A DNA stretch of 64,000 nucleotides from positions 930,055-994,054 of the forward strand of contig RSEF01000026.1 in NCBI GenBank assembly GCA_003993805.1, in the 5' to 3' direction. Each line of letters begins with the position of its first letter. Within the stretch, counting starts at the first letter, position 1. The notes beneath the pieces are model-generated. The model saw nothing but the letters and a program-made list of their open reading frames with translations. It was not told the DNA's origin and ran no database searches. Positions 34,653-49,869 of this stretch are shown here, piece by piece. Position numbers and translations under genes: made by a program. This DNA is from Himantopus leucocephalus. Taxonomy: Eukaryota; Chordata; Aves; Charadriiformes; Recurvirostridae.

Positions 34653-34658
34653 TTTATT
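34653..34658 (-). terminator. LZTR1: Candidate poly(A) signal of LZTR1 (AATAAA)
   Basis: AATAAA on the minus strand about 670 bases after the stop codon. A second AATAAA lies at 35018-35023 (about 305 bases after the stop). Either could end the mRNA; neither can be chosen from sequence alone. Confidence 0.4.
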
Positions 34659-34699
34659 AATAAATTCATTTAGAAAGGCTTAGCGAGACAGGATTAATG

Positions 34700-34775
34700 G
34701 ATTTGATGGTCAGAAAGGACCGCTGTAATCTTCTAGTCTGACCTGCTGCAGAGCACAGGTCTGGACTTCCCGCAG
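34700..34775 (-). mobile_element. Old CR1-like LINE remnant
   Basis: GGTCAGAAAGGACC, ATCTTCTAGTCTGACCTGCT and GAGCACAGG follow the 3' region of ancient CR1 elements (the AGAAGGGACC...CATCTAGTCTGACC pattern) with many substitutions. It lies in the 3'UTR or flank of LZTR1. Confidence 0.6.
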
Positions 34776-35327
34776 CCCACCAATCCAGGCAGCTGCAAAA
34801 GGGTTTATCTTTTAATCCACACCATGGAGAGGCTCTGAAAAGTCACTACATTCTGGTCCAACAGTCAGCCTCGCTGGGAACACCACGCTCTCTGTTTCCA
34901 GTTTTGCTACATCTGACTTCCCCTTACAGCCCCTGGCTGTGTCAGCTGAAGTTCTTTAAATAGTATTCTTTAAATACTGTGTTTCAAAGTATTAATGACC
35001 CTCTTACTCATGACTGCTTTATTTTACAGTACAGAAGTAATAATGGGCTTGATTCTGAACTTTGTTACTCCCAAAACCACGTGGAATTAATTCATTCTTG
35101 TAATGGTTTCGATTTTACATTTGCATAAGAGAGCAATCCCTTCTCCACAAAGGTACAAACCAAGCAAATCCACGGGAGAGCGAGTCAGCTGTCCGTGCTC
35201 CTCTGGGCTGCCTGCTATATTGTGTAGACACTCTGAGCAGCTCAGTATGGAATGGTAAAAAAGAAAGTCAGCCGTAAAGTGCTAGTTTTTTTGAGGAACA
35301 AATGAAAAGTTCAATTACCAAAGCACG

Positions 35328-35444
35328 TCATATGTCTGAGCCCAGCTCCGCGCACTGCTTGTCTGATATGTGGTTAGCTAACGACTCTATGATGTCAAGA
35401 AGGAGTAGCTGACTTAGGGAGCGGAGATTTGGCAACTTGGAGAC
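35328..35444 (-). CDS. LZTR1: LZTR1 exon 21 (terminal coding exon)
   Basis: 117 bp: 38 codons plus TGA. Reads [20 protein letters not shown] and ends QCAELGSDI, matching the human C-terminus QCAELGADI. Acceptor CCTTGAAG. It encodes the last helices of the second BACK domain. Phase 0 entry fits exon 20. Confidence 0.96.
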   Translation of the reverse strand, partial: VSKLPNLRSLSQLLLLDIIESLANHISDKQCAELGSDI

Positions 35445-38308
<2,864 letters not shown>

Positions 38309-39157
38309 CTAGAGCGAAAGCAACGATGTGATTTTCCTTCTGCATGCCTCAGATGTACAGAGCACAAACACTGCTCGGACTCAGAGGAGGTAATTCCTCT
38401 GAGCTAGGGAAACAGCTCAATTTTTCACTACAAACCTGAATCTTTTCTCAACTACTCAAAAACAAGCCTTGGATTTAACATGTATGGAGTCCTCAGGAGA
38501 TAGTCAGTGGGAAACTGCAGATCTGTTTCACAGCCAGGTTCCCTGAAGTGCCCCAGTGAGACTGGCACGGGCAAGAGCCAAAAGCAGTTAACGCTGGAAC
38601 AGATTCTGCGCATATTGCGGTGGGTTCAGTCTGCCTACCTAGTAGGTGGGTTTGTAGGCTTTCTTATCACAGAGTATTTCTTGTTAGCTTAAATTTCATT
38701 GCCAGATCCTGTCAGCATTACTGATAAAACAAGACTAACATCACCTGCACATCACCATTTGCCCTGGTACAAACGTTGACTGAAAAAGGTTTTGGAGTTG
38801 AGTGCTGAGCACATGGTACATATTAAAAAGCCCATTAGAAATGCTGGCCTACAATGGGGGACGAGGAGCTCAAAAGGAACATCCTGTTGGCCCGTTGAGC
38901 AATATGCGCTACACGCTTCAGCACAGGAGCGCTACCAACACAAAAACAGATAAGGAAACAAATCCGCTGAAGGCTGCGCTCCTGCATACGCCTTAACCAC
39001 GCAGGGCCTTTGTCATTAGACGGGTTTGTGCAGTCTCAGTGGATGTTGGTTTGGAAGCAACTCTGAACCTGGCACTGGGGGTACCCACTCAACTAGAGCC
39101 TTTGGCTTTCCTCTATCTAAGTCAAGCGACTAATTAAAGCTGCTTAGGAACAATTAC
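38309..39157 (-). other. LZTR1: LZTR1 intron 19
   Basis: 0.85 kb with no recognisable feature. Confidence 0.7.
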
Positions 39158-39263
39158 CTGGAGTACGTTCTCCACCGTGACATTCATTTCTAGATTCTGC
39201 TTACAATAGGCTTGCAGTCTGTTGTTGGAAAAGCCGTAATAGTAAGGTGCAGCAAAGAGGTAG
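39158..39263 (-). CDS. LZTR1: LZTR1 exon 19
   Basis: 106 bp. The first base completes the Leu codon begun in exon 18. Reads [20 protein letters not shown] and on to NVTVENVLQ. One Tyr-to-Ser change against human in the GFxNNR segment. It links BTB2 to BACK2. Donor GTAATT. Confidence 0.96.
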
Positions 39264-39473
39264 CTGTTAATCTCATTAAGGAAAAAAAGAACGTAAAGCA
39301 AAGGTAACAGCACTGATTGTAAATACAAATCAATGACAGAAGTTAAAACGTGGTGCCTGTTAATGCAATCCTGACAAACAACCCTCCCAGGCCGTGCCTG
39401 GCAATCTAGAGCAAAGAGAAGGTGAGCTGCTGTACACGCACTTTAGACAGACACTTCAACTACTTCAGATTTA

Positions 39474-40847
<1,374 letters not shown>

Positions 40848-41334
40848 TTAACATAGTGAAATAGTTAAAGACACGATAGTTCCAGGTGACCGGGTGCTAT
40901 CAAACTAATACCCGGCTGAGTAATAGCTCCAGCCTCTCTTTCCTTTGGGATCCCTGGGGTGAGTGGGAGGCAGGCCCTTCCTCATCAGCTTGGAGCAAAA
41001 TGAGCTTCATCCTTCCCCATTGCAATCCAGTACTGCCCATCCCAGAAGCAAACCTGGCAGCTCTGCTTTCAAACTGCTGACAGCTAACACCGGCAGTGGC
41101 CACAGTGAAAGGTGTTCTCCATAGATAAAGAAATCTGTTTTTTCCCCACCCTTTTCTTTTCATTATTTCCAAACACAAGGAATATAAAATTTTGTCTCTT
41201 AATGGAAAAGCTTTCCCAAATCCTTACTAAAGGCTTCTTTTATCCAACATTTTAATTAAGCTTTGAAAATACACAATAACTGAGAAATAGACCACATTCA
41301 AGCCTGATCCAAACTCACTCATATTTTCAAAGTT

Positions 41335-41660
41335 CACCTTTCAATTTTTTTGATGTTTGGGTCTCTTGCACCGTTCCAGCTCTGGATACAGAAGCTGGCT
41401 ATGTCGTTTCCCAGATGGTGCACCTCTCTTCTCCCTGGGCCAAATGCCAGCCAAAGGCTTCTACTTGACCTTCCAGGGCTGGCTTCTCTGTCTTTCTCAC
41501 GAGTCCCCAATTCTTTTTGTGTAGTATTCCAAATCAATACTTGCAATGCCTCTTAACTTTGTGGCCTCAGCAAATTTCATTTTTACATTCTTCTTTTTGT
41601 GTGTCAGGATCATAAAACCTTGAATAAGTCCCAAATCAGTCTGTGATTAATTCCATAATA
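41335..41660 (-). mobile_element. Ancient CR1/L3-type LINE remnant in LZTR1 intron 16
   Basis: CTTAACTTTGTGGCCTCAGC, AAATTTCAT and the following CTTGAATAAGTCCCAAATCAG resemble the reverse-strand region of old CR1/L3 elements that reads AACTTTGTATCATCAGCAAATTT...CCAAGACTGATCCTTGAGG. Heavily diverged. The rest of intron 16 (40841-42308) shows pyrimidine-rich stretches only. Confidence 0.5.
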
Positions 41661-42308
41661 GAATTGTAAATCAAATCTTCATCCTCCAGCAGAACCACAG
41701 AATGAAAATTAAAGGCATGACCCTTAGTAAAGGTTATTTATCTTCTCAAAGCCTTCTCCTCCCTATCTTCTCTTCCTTTCTTCCATTAACTTTTCTTTTT
41801 CTTAGTTAATTTTTCCATGCTTCCCCTCCCTGCCCTCTCTCTCAATAATGTCTAATTTGACAGCACTGGCTTACTGCTGAGATCCTCTTCCTCACTCTCG
41901 CTCCTTCTTCAGTGAAGACCTATGAGCAGGCAACCCCCCCACTCAGCTTTGTTACCTTCTAGTCCACTTAGATTGAATGTCCACTGCCTTTTCTTTAAAT
42001 CATTATTTATACTCTTCTGTTCCTTCTGCCTCATCTCCCTCTGAGCAGAATCAGCATATTTTATCGCAAGAAGAATAAGACTATATTTAACACGACCTTT
42101 CATGGATTTTTATGGGGATACTGTTCCGATTGAAGCTCGTTGGAAAAAGAACTGGCATGCCCTGTCTTAGTCTGGGAAACAGCCTAAGCACAGTTATACC
42201 AACTGGTGGTCTGCAGTGGTCTACTTCCTAGGCTATTTTCCAGACTAAACAAACTATTAGCAATGCAAAAGCAGCACAACTGATTACTTTATAAAGCGTA
42301 AAAGTTAC

Positions 42309-42465
42309 CGATGTCAAGCGGCTGATCAGAATGTGTTCGAACAGGAGGTTGCTGTTTTCTCCGTACAATCTCCACTATGAGGGATGAAGAAAGATGCTCA
42401 AACTCCTTCATCATTATGACCTGATTAAAATGTGATTCCTTCACCACAAAGTTCAGGCAATGTTC
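42309..42465 (-). CDS. LZTR1: LZTR1 exon 16 (BACK1)
   Basis: 157 bp. Reads [20 protein letters not shown], then [20 protein letters not shown] and a diverged [13 protein letters not shown] linker. Acceptor TTTTATTTAAG, donor GTAACT. It forms most of the first BACK domain and the linker to BTB2. Ends with the single base of the Gly codon completed in exon 17. Confidence 0.96.
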
Positions 42466-44343
42466 CTTAAATAAAAAAAACAGTATTAATGGAAAAATTA
42501 TAGTTTACTGCATGAAGTCATCCTACAGCATCACATAAATGTTACCATGTTACACACATAAACAGCCATCCTTTTCTTACAACCCTCCACGTGGATCCTG
42601 CAGACGGAATTATCAAACAATGATCTAAGTGACCATTTGGGCTCCTGCTTGAACAGGAAATTCAGGACAATTCTGAGCATCTAGAAAAACCTGACTAAGA
42701 AATAATAACAAGGAAAAGATTAATGGTCTCCCATCCAGCTGCTCTGAAGCTTTCTAAAATAGGAATCTCAGGAGACGCTGAAAACCTCATGGAGCTAACT
42801 AAGATTGGTTGCTATCTCATAATAATTCTTTACACAATTAGATACCAAAAATTAATTAGAAGGGTGAAGAGATCTTAACTCTTGAACACTATCCATTAAG
42901 GGTACAAACAGTTTGCAGGATTTCCTTGTGCGGATTTTGCTTTAACCTTTTCTGTAAAGGTTGCAAACAGTCTGAAAGACCTCTTGTACGTTCTTGTATG
43001 ACAAACTTGCTAGACAAATCAATGTGGTGGAAAGGTGACAAATGAACCAGATCTAACGCTAAACAGTTAAAGGGACAAAAAAATGGCACTTCATTTGCCA
43101 GCGCAAACCAAGGCTTTCCCTCAGGACACTTTAATAAGCAACAAATATAATCTATACCAGCTCACCATAAGGTGAGTACAAAATCCACTCAAAGAATAAT
43201 TACTACTGTCCATCTTCTGCCAAGTTCCTTCACCTGGGATCCAAAGGGATCTGTCCAGGACCCATCTGTACAATGTTTTAAACAATGACTAGGATGCCAG
43301 AAAGAGCAGCCTTCTGCAGATGGCACCTACACCTGAGGACTAGCGCTCTCTTGAGAAGACAGGATGCCAAGGCACAGTGATTCTGACCAAATGGAGTTGT
43401 GTGGAAGAGCCCCTGTCACCCTGCTGGTAGCTAACGCAGGCGGAGGGAGCTGGCTGATCTGAAATTGTTGGCACTAGATATGCCAATGCCAAGATACTTG
43501 CTTGAGCTTCTGGGCAGCTAATGGCATCATGGTCCTATGCACCAAAGGCTGTGCCAGCATTTACATGCTTGCTGCTGACTCTGCTGCTGTCCTCCTGGAT
43601 GCCTTTTCTTTGCCCAAATCCGGTGCATAAAGAGTGCCTGAGGAAGTGCTGGTGCATACTGGTTTCTCTAGCCTCACCCTGCTTGCAACCGTCAGCGATA
43701 CAGCCAACTGATGTGCACAGGCTGCTCAAATAGGCATTGCACGATCTTACACTGACTCTTGGACTTAGGTGGAGTAGCTTCTTCTCTGCAGCTTTAAGCA
43801 GAATTGTCTCTGGTCACTGTTGGTGGGAACCAGACCATCACAGCAAATCATGGTCTGAAGCCTGGGGGTGTATCGACGCTGTCATGACTTTCAGCAAACG
43901 CCTAAAAGCCCTTGACCCGCTACGCAGAGACAAAAAACATGTTTCATTTTTCAGTAGCGTGTCTTTCAGATTGAAGCCATAAGAACGGAATTTTGTTTTT
44001 TCATGAGACCAGGTAAAAGAACCTGTTTGTAGTCTCTGTATAAAACAGTAGGACCAGAAAACACACGGGTTCTATCTTGTTGCAGGGAGAGTGAATTGAT
44101 GAAGAGCCAAAGTCACTCTGCCCTTTACATCCTACCGGGCAGATATGCAAAAATATCAAACACTTAGTGAAAAAAACCTACACAATATTCACAAGCAACT
44201 GCAGGACAATCCACACTAACCAACTACAATTATAGGAAAGAACTGAATTTTCAAAAGCTAGTAGCTTTTGCAAAACATTAATTACATAGATGTTATTTTT
44301 TTTAAATTCCTTATCAGTTACTTTGTATGCAAAATGTGACTAC
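42466..44343 (-). other. LZTR1: LZTR1 intron 15 with a possible old CR1 remnant
   Basis: 1.9 kb. Around 43245-43420 (plus strand), CAGGACCCATCTGTACAATG, AATGACTAGGATG and GCAGATGGCACC recall the internal CR1 segment that ends in GCAGATGACACC, but are strongly diverged. Nothing else was recognised. Confidence 0.45.
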
Positions 44344-44513
44344 CTTTAGCTGATCCAGCTGAAGCTTGTTAGCATTTTCACACACAATGAGCACATTCTG
44401 CAGATCTACGGATGCTTCAATATACTGAAGGCAGAGCTGTTCCAGTCGAGAGAGCTTGAAGTTTAAGGCTAGTTTGTATACATCCATAATAAGTAACACA
44501 TCCTGCACATGAC
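44344..44513 (-). CDS. LZTR1: LZTR1 exon 15 (end of BTB1, start of BACK1)
   Basis: 170 bp. Two bases complete a Gly codon from the missing exon 14, then [40 protein letters not shown] and [16 protein letters not shown]. Acceptor TGTAATTTCAG, donor GTAGTC. If read from phase 0, as direct joining to exon 10 would demand, it hits a stop after 14 codons. So exons 11-14 are needed for an intact protein. Confidence 0.96.
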
Positions 44514-46117
44514 CTGAAATTACAAGAGACAAAAATGCTGGAGAGGTCACAGAACAAGAAGAGGAACCTTTCTCAAAGTATTTCTTTTTACACCAACCTG
44601 AGCATTTGGAATGGTAGAACGGGCAGTGACTGCAGTATTTTTATGGAGAAAAAAAACCTCCATTGCTGGTTAGACAAAATCTGAATTGACACTAAAAAAG
44701 TAGTTTCAAAATTGAGGCATGAAAGAGCCACCCCAAAAGATTTTTTGGACAAAGATTTTTTACAATCTGGATCATAATTTTTTAAAATCCTCAAAAGAAA
44801 GCGAAGTCTCTAAAAGCACTTGACAAGCTCCGAAGCTAGCAGCCCAATTTTCCAAAGTGCTCACCTGCTAACAGCTCTGCTGAATTCCTTGGGTTTTATG
44901 CAGTATTAGCGATTAGCTCCCTGATTTTGACAGACCCTTACAAAGGCACTCTGTGCTTGTGCTTGTATAGATTTGAGGCTGGTCTACAAGAAAGGGCTGA
45001 AGTAAGAGAGGGGCAGCAGGGACCTTCGTAGCCTACTGCTCCTAGGGCTACTGGGACACCAACTCAAGGAATAATCCTCCACAGCCTTTCCTCACAGGAG
45101 ATCTCTGGCCATCTGCTGTAACTACTTCTTGGTAGAGAAAAGCCTTCTTGCACGTCACGTGCCTTCCCTGTGTCTAATCGGAAAATCCCATTTGATAAGC
45201 ATGCCCAATTCTATTAGCTCAGCCTCTGGATGGATCCCCAGGGTGCTGCTCTCTGAACTGAGGAGGAACTAGGAATACAAATGGTCAGGACAGGGCCACT
45301 GGAGGATCCCAGCAGAAAGGTAAGCACCAGGGAGAACGTTTGATGGGCTGGGGGAAGGGTAGCAGGCTGCCTGGGAAGCCTGTAACAAAGGGAAGAGCTC
45401 AGTATGATAACCCTTTCCTTGGTGTGATCCTGTCCTGCAGTGAGCATGCTGAGGATCAGTGAACCAGCTGACAGCGGGATCTGCCAATGTCAGCAGACAC
45501 CAATGAGAAGGTTCTCTCATCCCCATTAATTAGGCTTGCTCTCAAACAGGCCACGTCACAGGGAACGGCTTGAGACAACTGCATGCAAATCATTCTTTTC
45601 CTGACAATTACCTTCTATTGAAAGATCCTAGACTGAAAGTGAAGCAAAGCTTCCACCATTAGGACAGACATACCTCACTTTTCCTGACTGTGCCACACGG
45701 CTGCAGCTTCCCCAGCCCCACCAGCTGGAGCTCCCCCTGGGTATCCAGTCTGACTCCCACAGCCCAACAGAGCTCATCACTCAAACACGGCCAGGAGTTA
45801 GATCTGCTGTGTGGGAGCTGAGAGATCTCTGGCTATTACCTCCCAGCCTGCCAAGTGCTTTTAACTCGGGGATCTTCAATGAATGCATGAAATGGATTTT
45901 TCCTTTCTTGAGGCATTCCTTTGGATTGACATATTGAAGAGATGATAAATACTGGCTTGCTCTGCCCTTCTGCGTGGGCTCAATTTGCAAAGGATCAAAA
46001 CAATACCAGAAAAAGGAAATAAGCCAACTCAGGATACATGGTCCTTTCAGGCAGGCTGCTGTAATGTTCAAAATACTATGAAGTTTTGTTTGTTTGGTTG
46101 GGGTTTTTTTTTGGTTT

Positions 46118-46217
46118 NNNNNNNNNNNNNNNNNNNNNNNNNNNNNNNNNNNNNNNNNNNNNNNNNNNNNNNNNNNNNNNNNNNNNNNNNNNNNNNNNNN
46201 NNNNNNNNNNNNNNNNN
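46118..46217. other. Assembly gap, 100 N
   Basis: Exactly 100 N, i.e. size unknown, preceded by a T/G-rich tract. It most likely hides LZTR1 exons 11-14. Confidence 0.98.
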
Positions 46218-46603
46218 TTTCCAGTGTCACCCATGTTGGTCTATCCTTTGATCCTTGCCCATTAGCTCCCAACTGGCTCACCACCCATCCCAAGGCAAAG
46301 CTCCAGGCTTCACATGGAGCACAACTCCCTCTCCTCGCCTTCCCAGCCTGTCTGTCCGGTCCTGTGAGCTATCTCACCATGTCCAACAGGGTCATAGCCT
46401 GCAACTGTGCACAACCTCCTAATTCCTCCTGTCTCCTACGCTACGGGTGTTTCTGCAGAGGCAGCTGAGATGGGCTGTTTTCACAAGGGGAAAGCAAGAG
46501 CTTTCCCAATCCTGTTGTGCACCAGACGCTTCCTTCCACGCCTTCGCTTCTCTTTCAATGACGGCAACCGTTCCCTCATGTACCTTAGTGTAAATATTCC
46601 AGG

Positions 46604-46630
46604 TAACAGGGTGAGAACTGCACCCTGTTA
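46604..46630. repeat. Perfect inverted repeat, 10-bp arms
   Basis: TAACAGGGTG and CACCCTGTTA separated by AGAACTG. A short hairpin-forming sequence in intronic DNA, with no T-run to suggest a terminator or RNA gene. Confidence 0.7.
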
Positions 46631-46832
46631 TAGCAATAAAAGGAGTCATTACACCGTAAAGCCAGGCCTGTGTTAGGTATGCTTAACAATAAAGGCATAC
46701 CAGTATACCTACCGGTAAAGTCCTCCTGGTGTAGTAACAACTACTACCTAAAACCAGCACTGCACAAACATAACTCGAGACTCACAAGTGAGATAATCTG
46801 TGCAAAACTCTACTTTTGATTTGCAATAACTG

Positions 46833-47083
46833 CAATTTCAGTAAGGGTTTCTGCTGGCACAACTCCAGATGGTCGCGTGTGAATCCAATGCTAAAAATCA
46901 GACTAAGATGCACTGCCATCAGTGGCCATTTGTCAGCTCTAGATCCTATACTTATCTNCAATTTCAGTAAGGGTTTCTGCTGGCACAACTCCAGATGGTC
47001 GCATGTGAATCCAATGCTAAAAATCAGACTAAGATGCATTGCCATCAGTGGCCATTTGTCAGCTCTAGATCCTATACTTATCT
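46833..47083. repeat. 125-bp direct duplication around a single N (assembly artefact)
   Basis: 46833-46957 and 46959-47083 are equal in length and differ at only two sites, G/A in TCGCGTG versus TCGCATG and C/T in TGCACTG versus TGCATTG. Both are transitions. The N at 46958 joins them. This is best explained as two haplotype or overlapping contig ends laid end to end. Confidence 0.9.
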
Positions 47084-47985
47084 CTCAATCAACGTGATCT
47101 CCCTTTATTAGCAGTGCCTGACAAAAAGAATTTTAGATTTGATCCTGAAGTCTTCTGATGATCCAGGCTGGCACCCCTCTCTGAGATAGATTGCCCTGTT
47201 TCATTTGTTGAAGTGTTTTCTCTATTTAAGGTTAATGAGATTTGCAACCTGAGGCTCTTTTCAAGCTGGAATCTTTGCTTTCAAAAGGAGATCTCATCAG
47301 TCACTTTTGCTTCCCTTTCAGTACACCCTTCCACACTGCCAGCATGATTTGAGCCATCGTTTTCAAAATTCAAGTATTTCAGAATTATTATTTTCTTTTT
47401 TTGCACTTGTTGTGCTCAAAACTCACTCCATACCCTGTCTAGACAGCACAAATTGAGTTTGTCCTATGATACTCATCAGGGTTCTGATTTGACTTACAAA
47501 GCTGTGCATTAGTATTGCTTCTCCCTGTGCTAGAGTGCACAGCAATCATTCAAATAGTTGAGATTACAGCCCTGAGCATCATCTACACACTTTAAAATAA
47601 ACTTAGTTAAACCTGTGCAAAACCCTATATAAACTCATTGATTTAAATTTTAACCTCACCAGGAATACATTCAGCTTCACTTGAAGTCCTTAATAAATTA
47701 AGTTGAATCAATGTAAAAGTAAAATTAAATCAAATGAATAGTTTCCACTCAGGGGTCAATACTAGTTTTCTATATGCAATTTAGAACTTGCATGTGCAGA
47801 GTCAAGGCTTAAATGGTTCTTAGATTACAGTTTAAGATGAAATAGCTCAAGGTAAATTTCAAGGAGAGAAAAAAGGAGTGGAGAAGAAAAAGCATATACA
47901 AGGCTGGAATTTATTTCTCTCTCCTGGCATAAATTTAATTTGCATTTTTGAAGTCTTTTCCACTTCCAAGTGTTTATTTATTTAC

Positions 47986-48138
47986 CTCTGAGTCTGCTGT
48001 GGGTGGTTGTTTAATTGTTGCTATGCCGAAATCTAAACCAAATACATCCCGAGATTTTTTTAAACCGCGTTCTTCCAAGGGCAAGAAGGGAGCTTCTTCT
48101 GGGGCAGATGCTCTCTCAGCCACTTCTGGATGGGGCAC
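47986..48138 (-). CDS. LZTR1: LZTR1 exon 10
   Basis: 153 bp, 51 codons, phase 0 at both ends. Reads VPHPEVAERASAPEEAPFLP, then LEERGLKKSRDVFGLDFGIA and TIKQPPTADSE. Matches the human inter-Kelch linker, including the invariant KKSRDVFGLDFG. Acceptor CTTGTAACCAG, donor GTAAAT. Confidence 0.95.
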
Positions 48139-48629
48139 CTGGTTACAAGATTTAAAAACAATAGTGTGTAAAAGTATAGATGGGAGGCATGAGAGACTGG
48201 ACATGGAGCAGGAGTCCCCCTGCAGCTGAAGCACCAAAAGATCATGCCCGTGTATCCAAACCGTTCAGAATCAGTCCAGAGAAAGCACTGTGGTCTTGTT
48301 TGGAGCCTATCACTGTGACTGAACAATTTAACAAATTAGTCGTGTAGTTTTCTTATATATTTTGCAAATACATGGCAATTAAAATCTTAAATATTAATTG
48401 CTTTTTGTCAGCTCTCTTCCTCCCATGGCTCTTCATGAGAAGCTGAGTGTTTTGTTTACTCCAAGTAGGAAGAATGTAGATCAGGAACAAAGTATCTGTC
48501 AGCTATTCCCACATTTTGGCTTGATGCAAAAATGGGGCAGATGGATCATCACAAAGTGACAACCTGTACTTTATGTCAAAGCTGACTAAAACACTTGGAA
48601 GAAGACAAAGTAAAACTTTTTCTACAGCT

Positions 48630-48700
48630 GATAGGTTACACCGCGGCATGACGACAGGCGTCATGCAAACAGCTAATGCAGCCGCGGCTGCTCCGCCGGA
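48630..48700. promoter_or_regulatory. CpG-rich patch with paired CRE half sites
   Basis: Within AT-rich intron DNA, about 70 bases hold two CCGCGG sites, several further CpGs and the inverted repeat GCATGACG-ACAGG-CGTCATGC (48646-48666), which contains opposed TGACG/CGTCA CREB/ATF half sites. A candidate regulatory element or the remnant of an inserted GC-rich sequence. Confidence 0.3.
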
Positions 48701-49869
48701 GAGCCATGGGCTCCTCATGGGCCAAGCCTTCGCTGGCCCTACTCGTGGTCCAGATGCAAGTCTTCTGTGCCTCTGTCAAGAGATCTGGGTCAGTTACAAA
48801 AATATACTTTCTTGTAGTAAGATTCATTCTCTTGGCCGTGAAGAATGTATTAGCTATACCATTATTGCAGGCTGTGACTACTTGTGTTCTTTTCAGTGCT
48901 TATTTTTTATCTCTTATTCATTTCTCAAAGCATTTCTAACATCTTTTCAGTGCTTTTTCAGACTGAAATTTCAACACTGTGCAATATTAGGAAATAGCTA
49001 AAATCAAATCCACCCCAGTTGCTTCAAGGCTCTTCTTTCTCATTCTCTCAGCTTCTCAGAAGCTTTCTTCTATTTACAGAATAAGTTTATAATTGTGTAA
49101 ATTTTAACTCTCCTCACCCTCACATATGAACGAGCAGGTATTAAGGAAGCTGATTGTTGCACTGAACTCCAAATCCAGTAAAGATGTGCTCAGATCTCTT
49201 TCACAATCTAGCAACATTGACGAGCCTCTCTATCCTCCAATACCACTAAAAACTCTAAGCCAAAATGAAAAAGACCTAAAGCCATCAACAAACAAACCTG
49301 GTGAAACAACTTAGATTTTTTTTTACCTTTTAATTTATTTTTCCTCTGAAACTGGAAGAAAAGCATAAGCTACAACAGGTCCAAAAAAGATGTCACTACT
49401 GGTAGCTGTTTATAGTCCAGAGATGCTTCTACAGTATCATACCAGGCAACCGGATAAAACTGTCAAACAGATGGGTAGACACAGCTTTGGATAACTGTTA
49501 AGTTCAAGGAGGTTTAAGGATTTAAAATGTTTTCACATGCTGGGTGCAGAAAATCTATATGCTTTTCAGACAAAATTGGAACAGACTCATTTTAGAGTGA
49601 ACTTCAAGACATACAGCTCCACAAATGAACAAAGAGGAGATGGCAAATGCTGAAAGGCTTCATTATGCCTTTCCTTAGACAGTTATTCCTTTCGGATTAT
49701 GGCAATGGACTCACCTACCCTAGCTTATGGCTGTACGTACCTGAGAGTAAACAATGTGCTGTTTACAATACCATGAAGCATCTATTGCTTTTAAAAATCT
49801 GGCATGATGCGAACCTAGGAACATAGCTTGGGCAAAGGCTTCTTTCACCTGTAAGGAGGAACATCCAGC

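Larger units (their letters stand above)
44514..47985 (-). other. LZTR1: LZTR1 stretch lacking exons 11-14
   Basis: Should contain the exons for the sixth Kelch repeat and BTB1 (in human about 155 residues, from LPSGRLFHAAAV to DKIKYPRKG). None was found on the minus strand on either side of the 100-N gap at 46118-46217. Visible content: T-rich DNA at the gap edge, a 125-bp false duplication at 46833-47083, a 10-bp-arm inverted repeat at 46604-46630, and AT-rich unique sequence. Confidence 0.8.

Noticed and set aside
44252..44270. Inverted repeat CAAAAGCTA-G-TAGCTTTTG
   Set aside because: Arms of 9 bp in AT-rich DNA are expected by chance over 64 kb.
46240..46340. Possible CR1 sequence right of the 100-N gap
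   Set aside because: Only loose resemblance to CR1 internal sequence; not enough to call.
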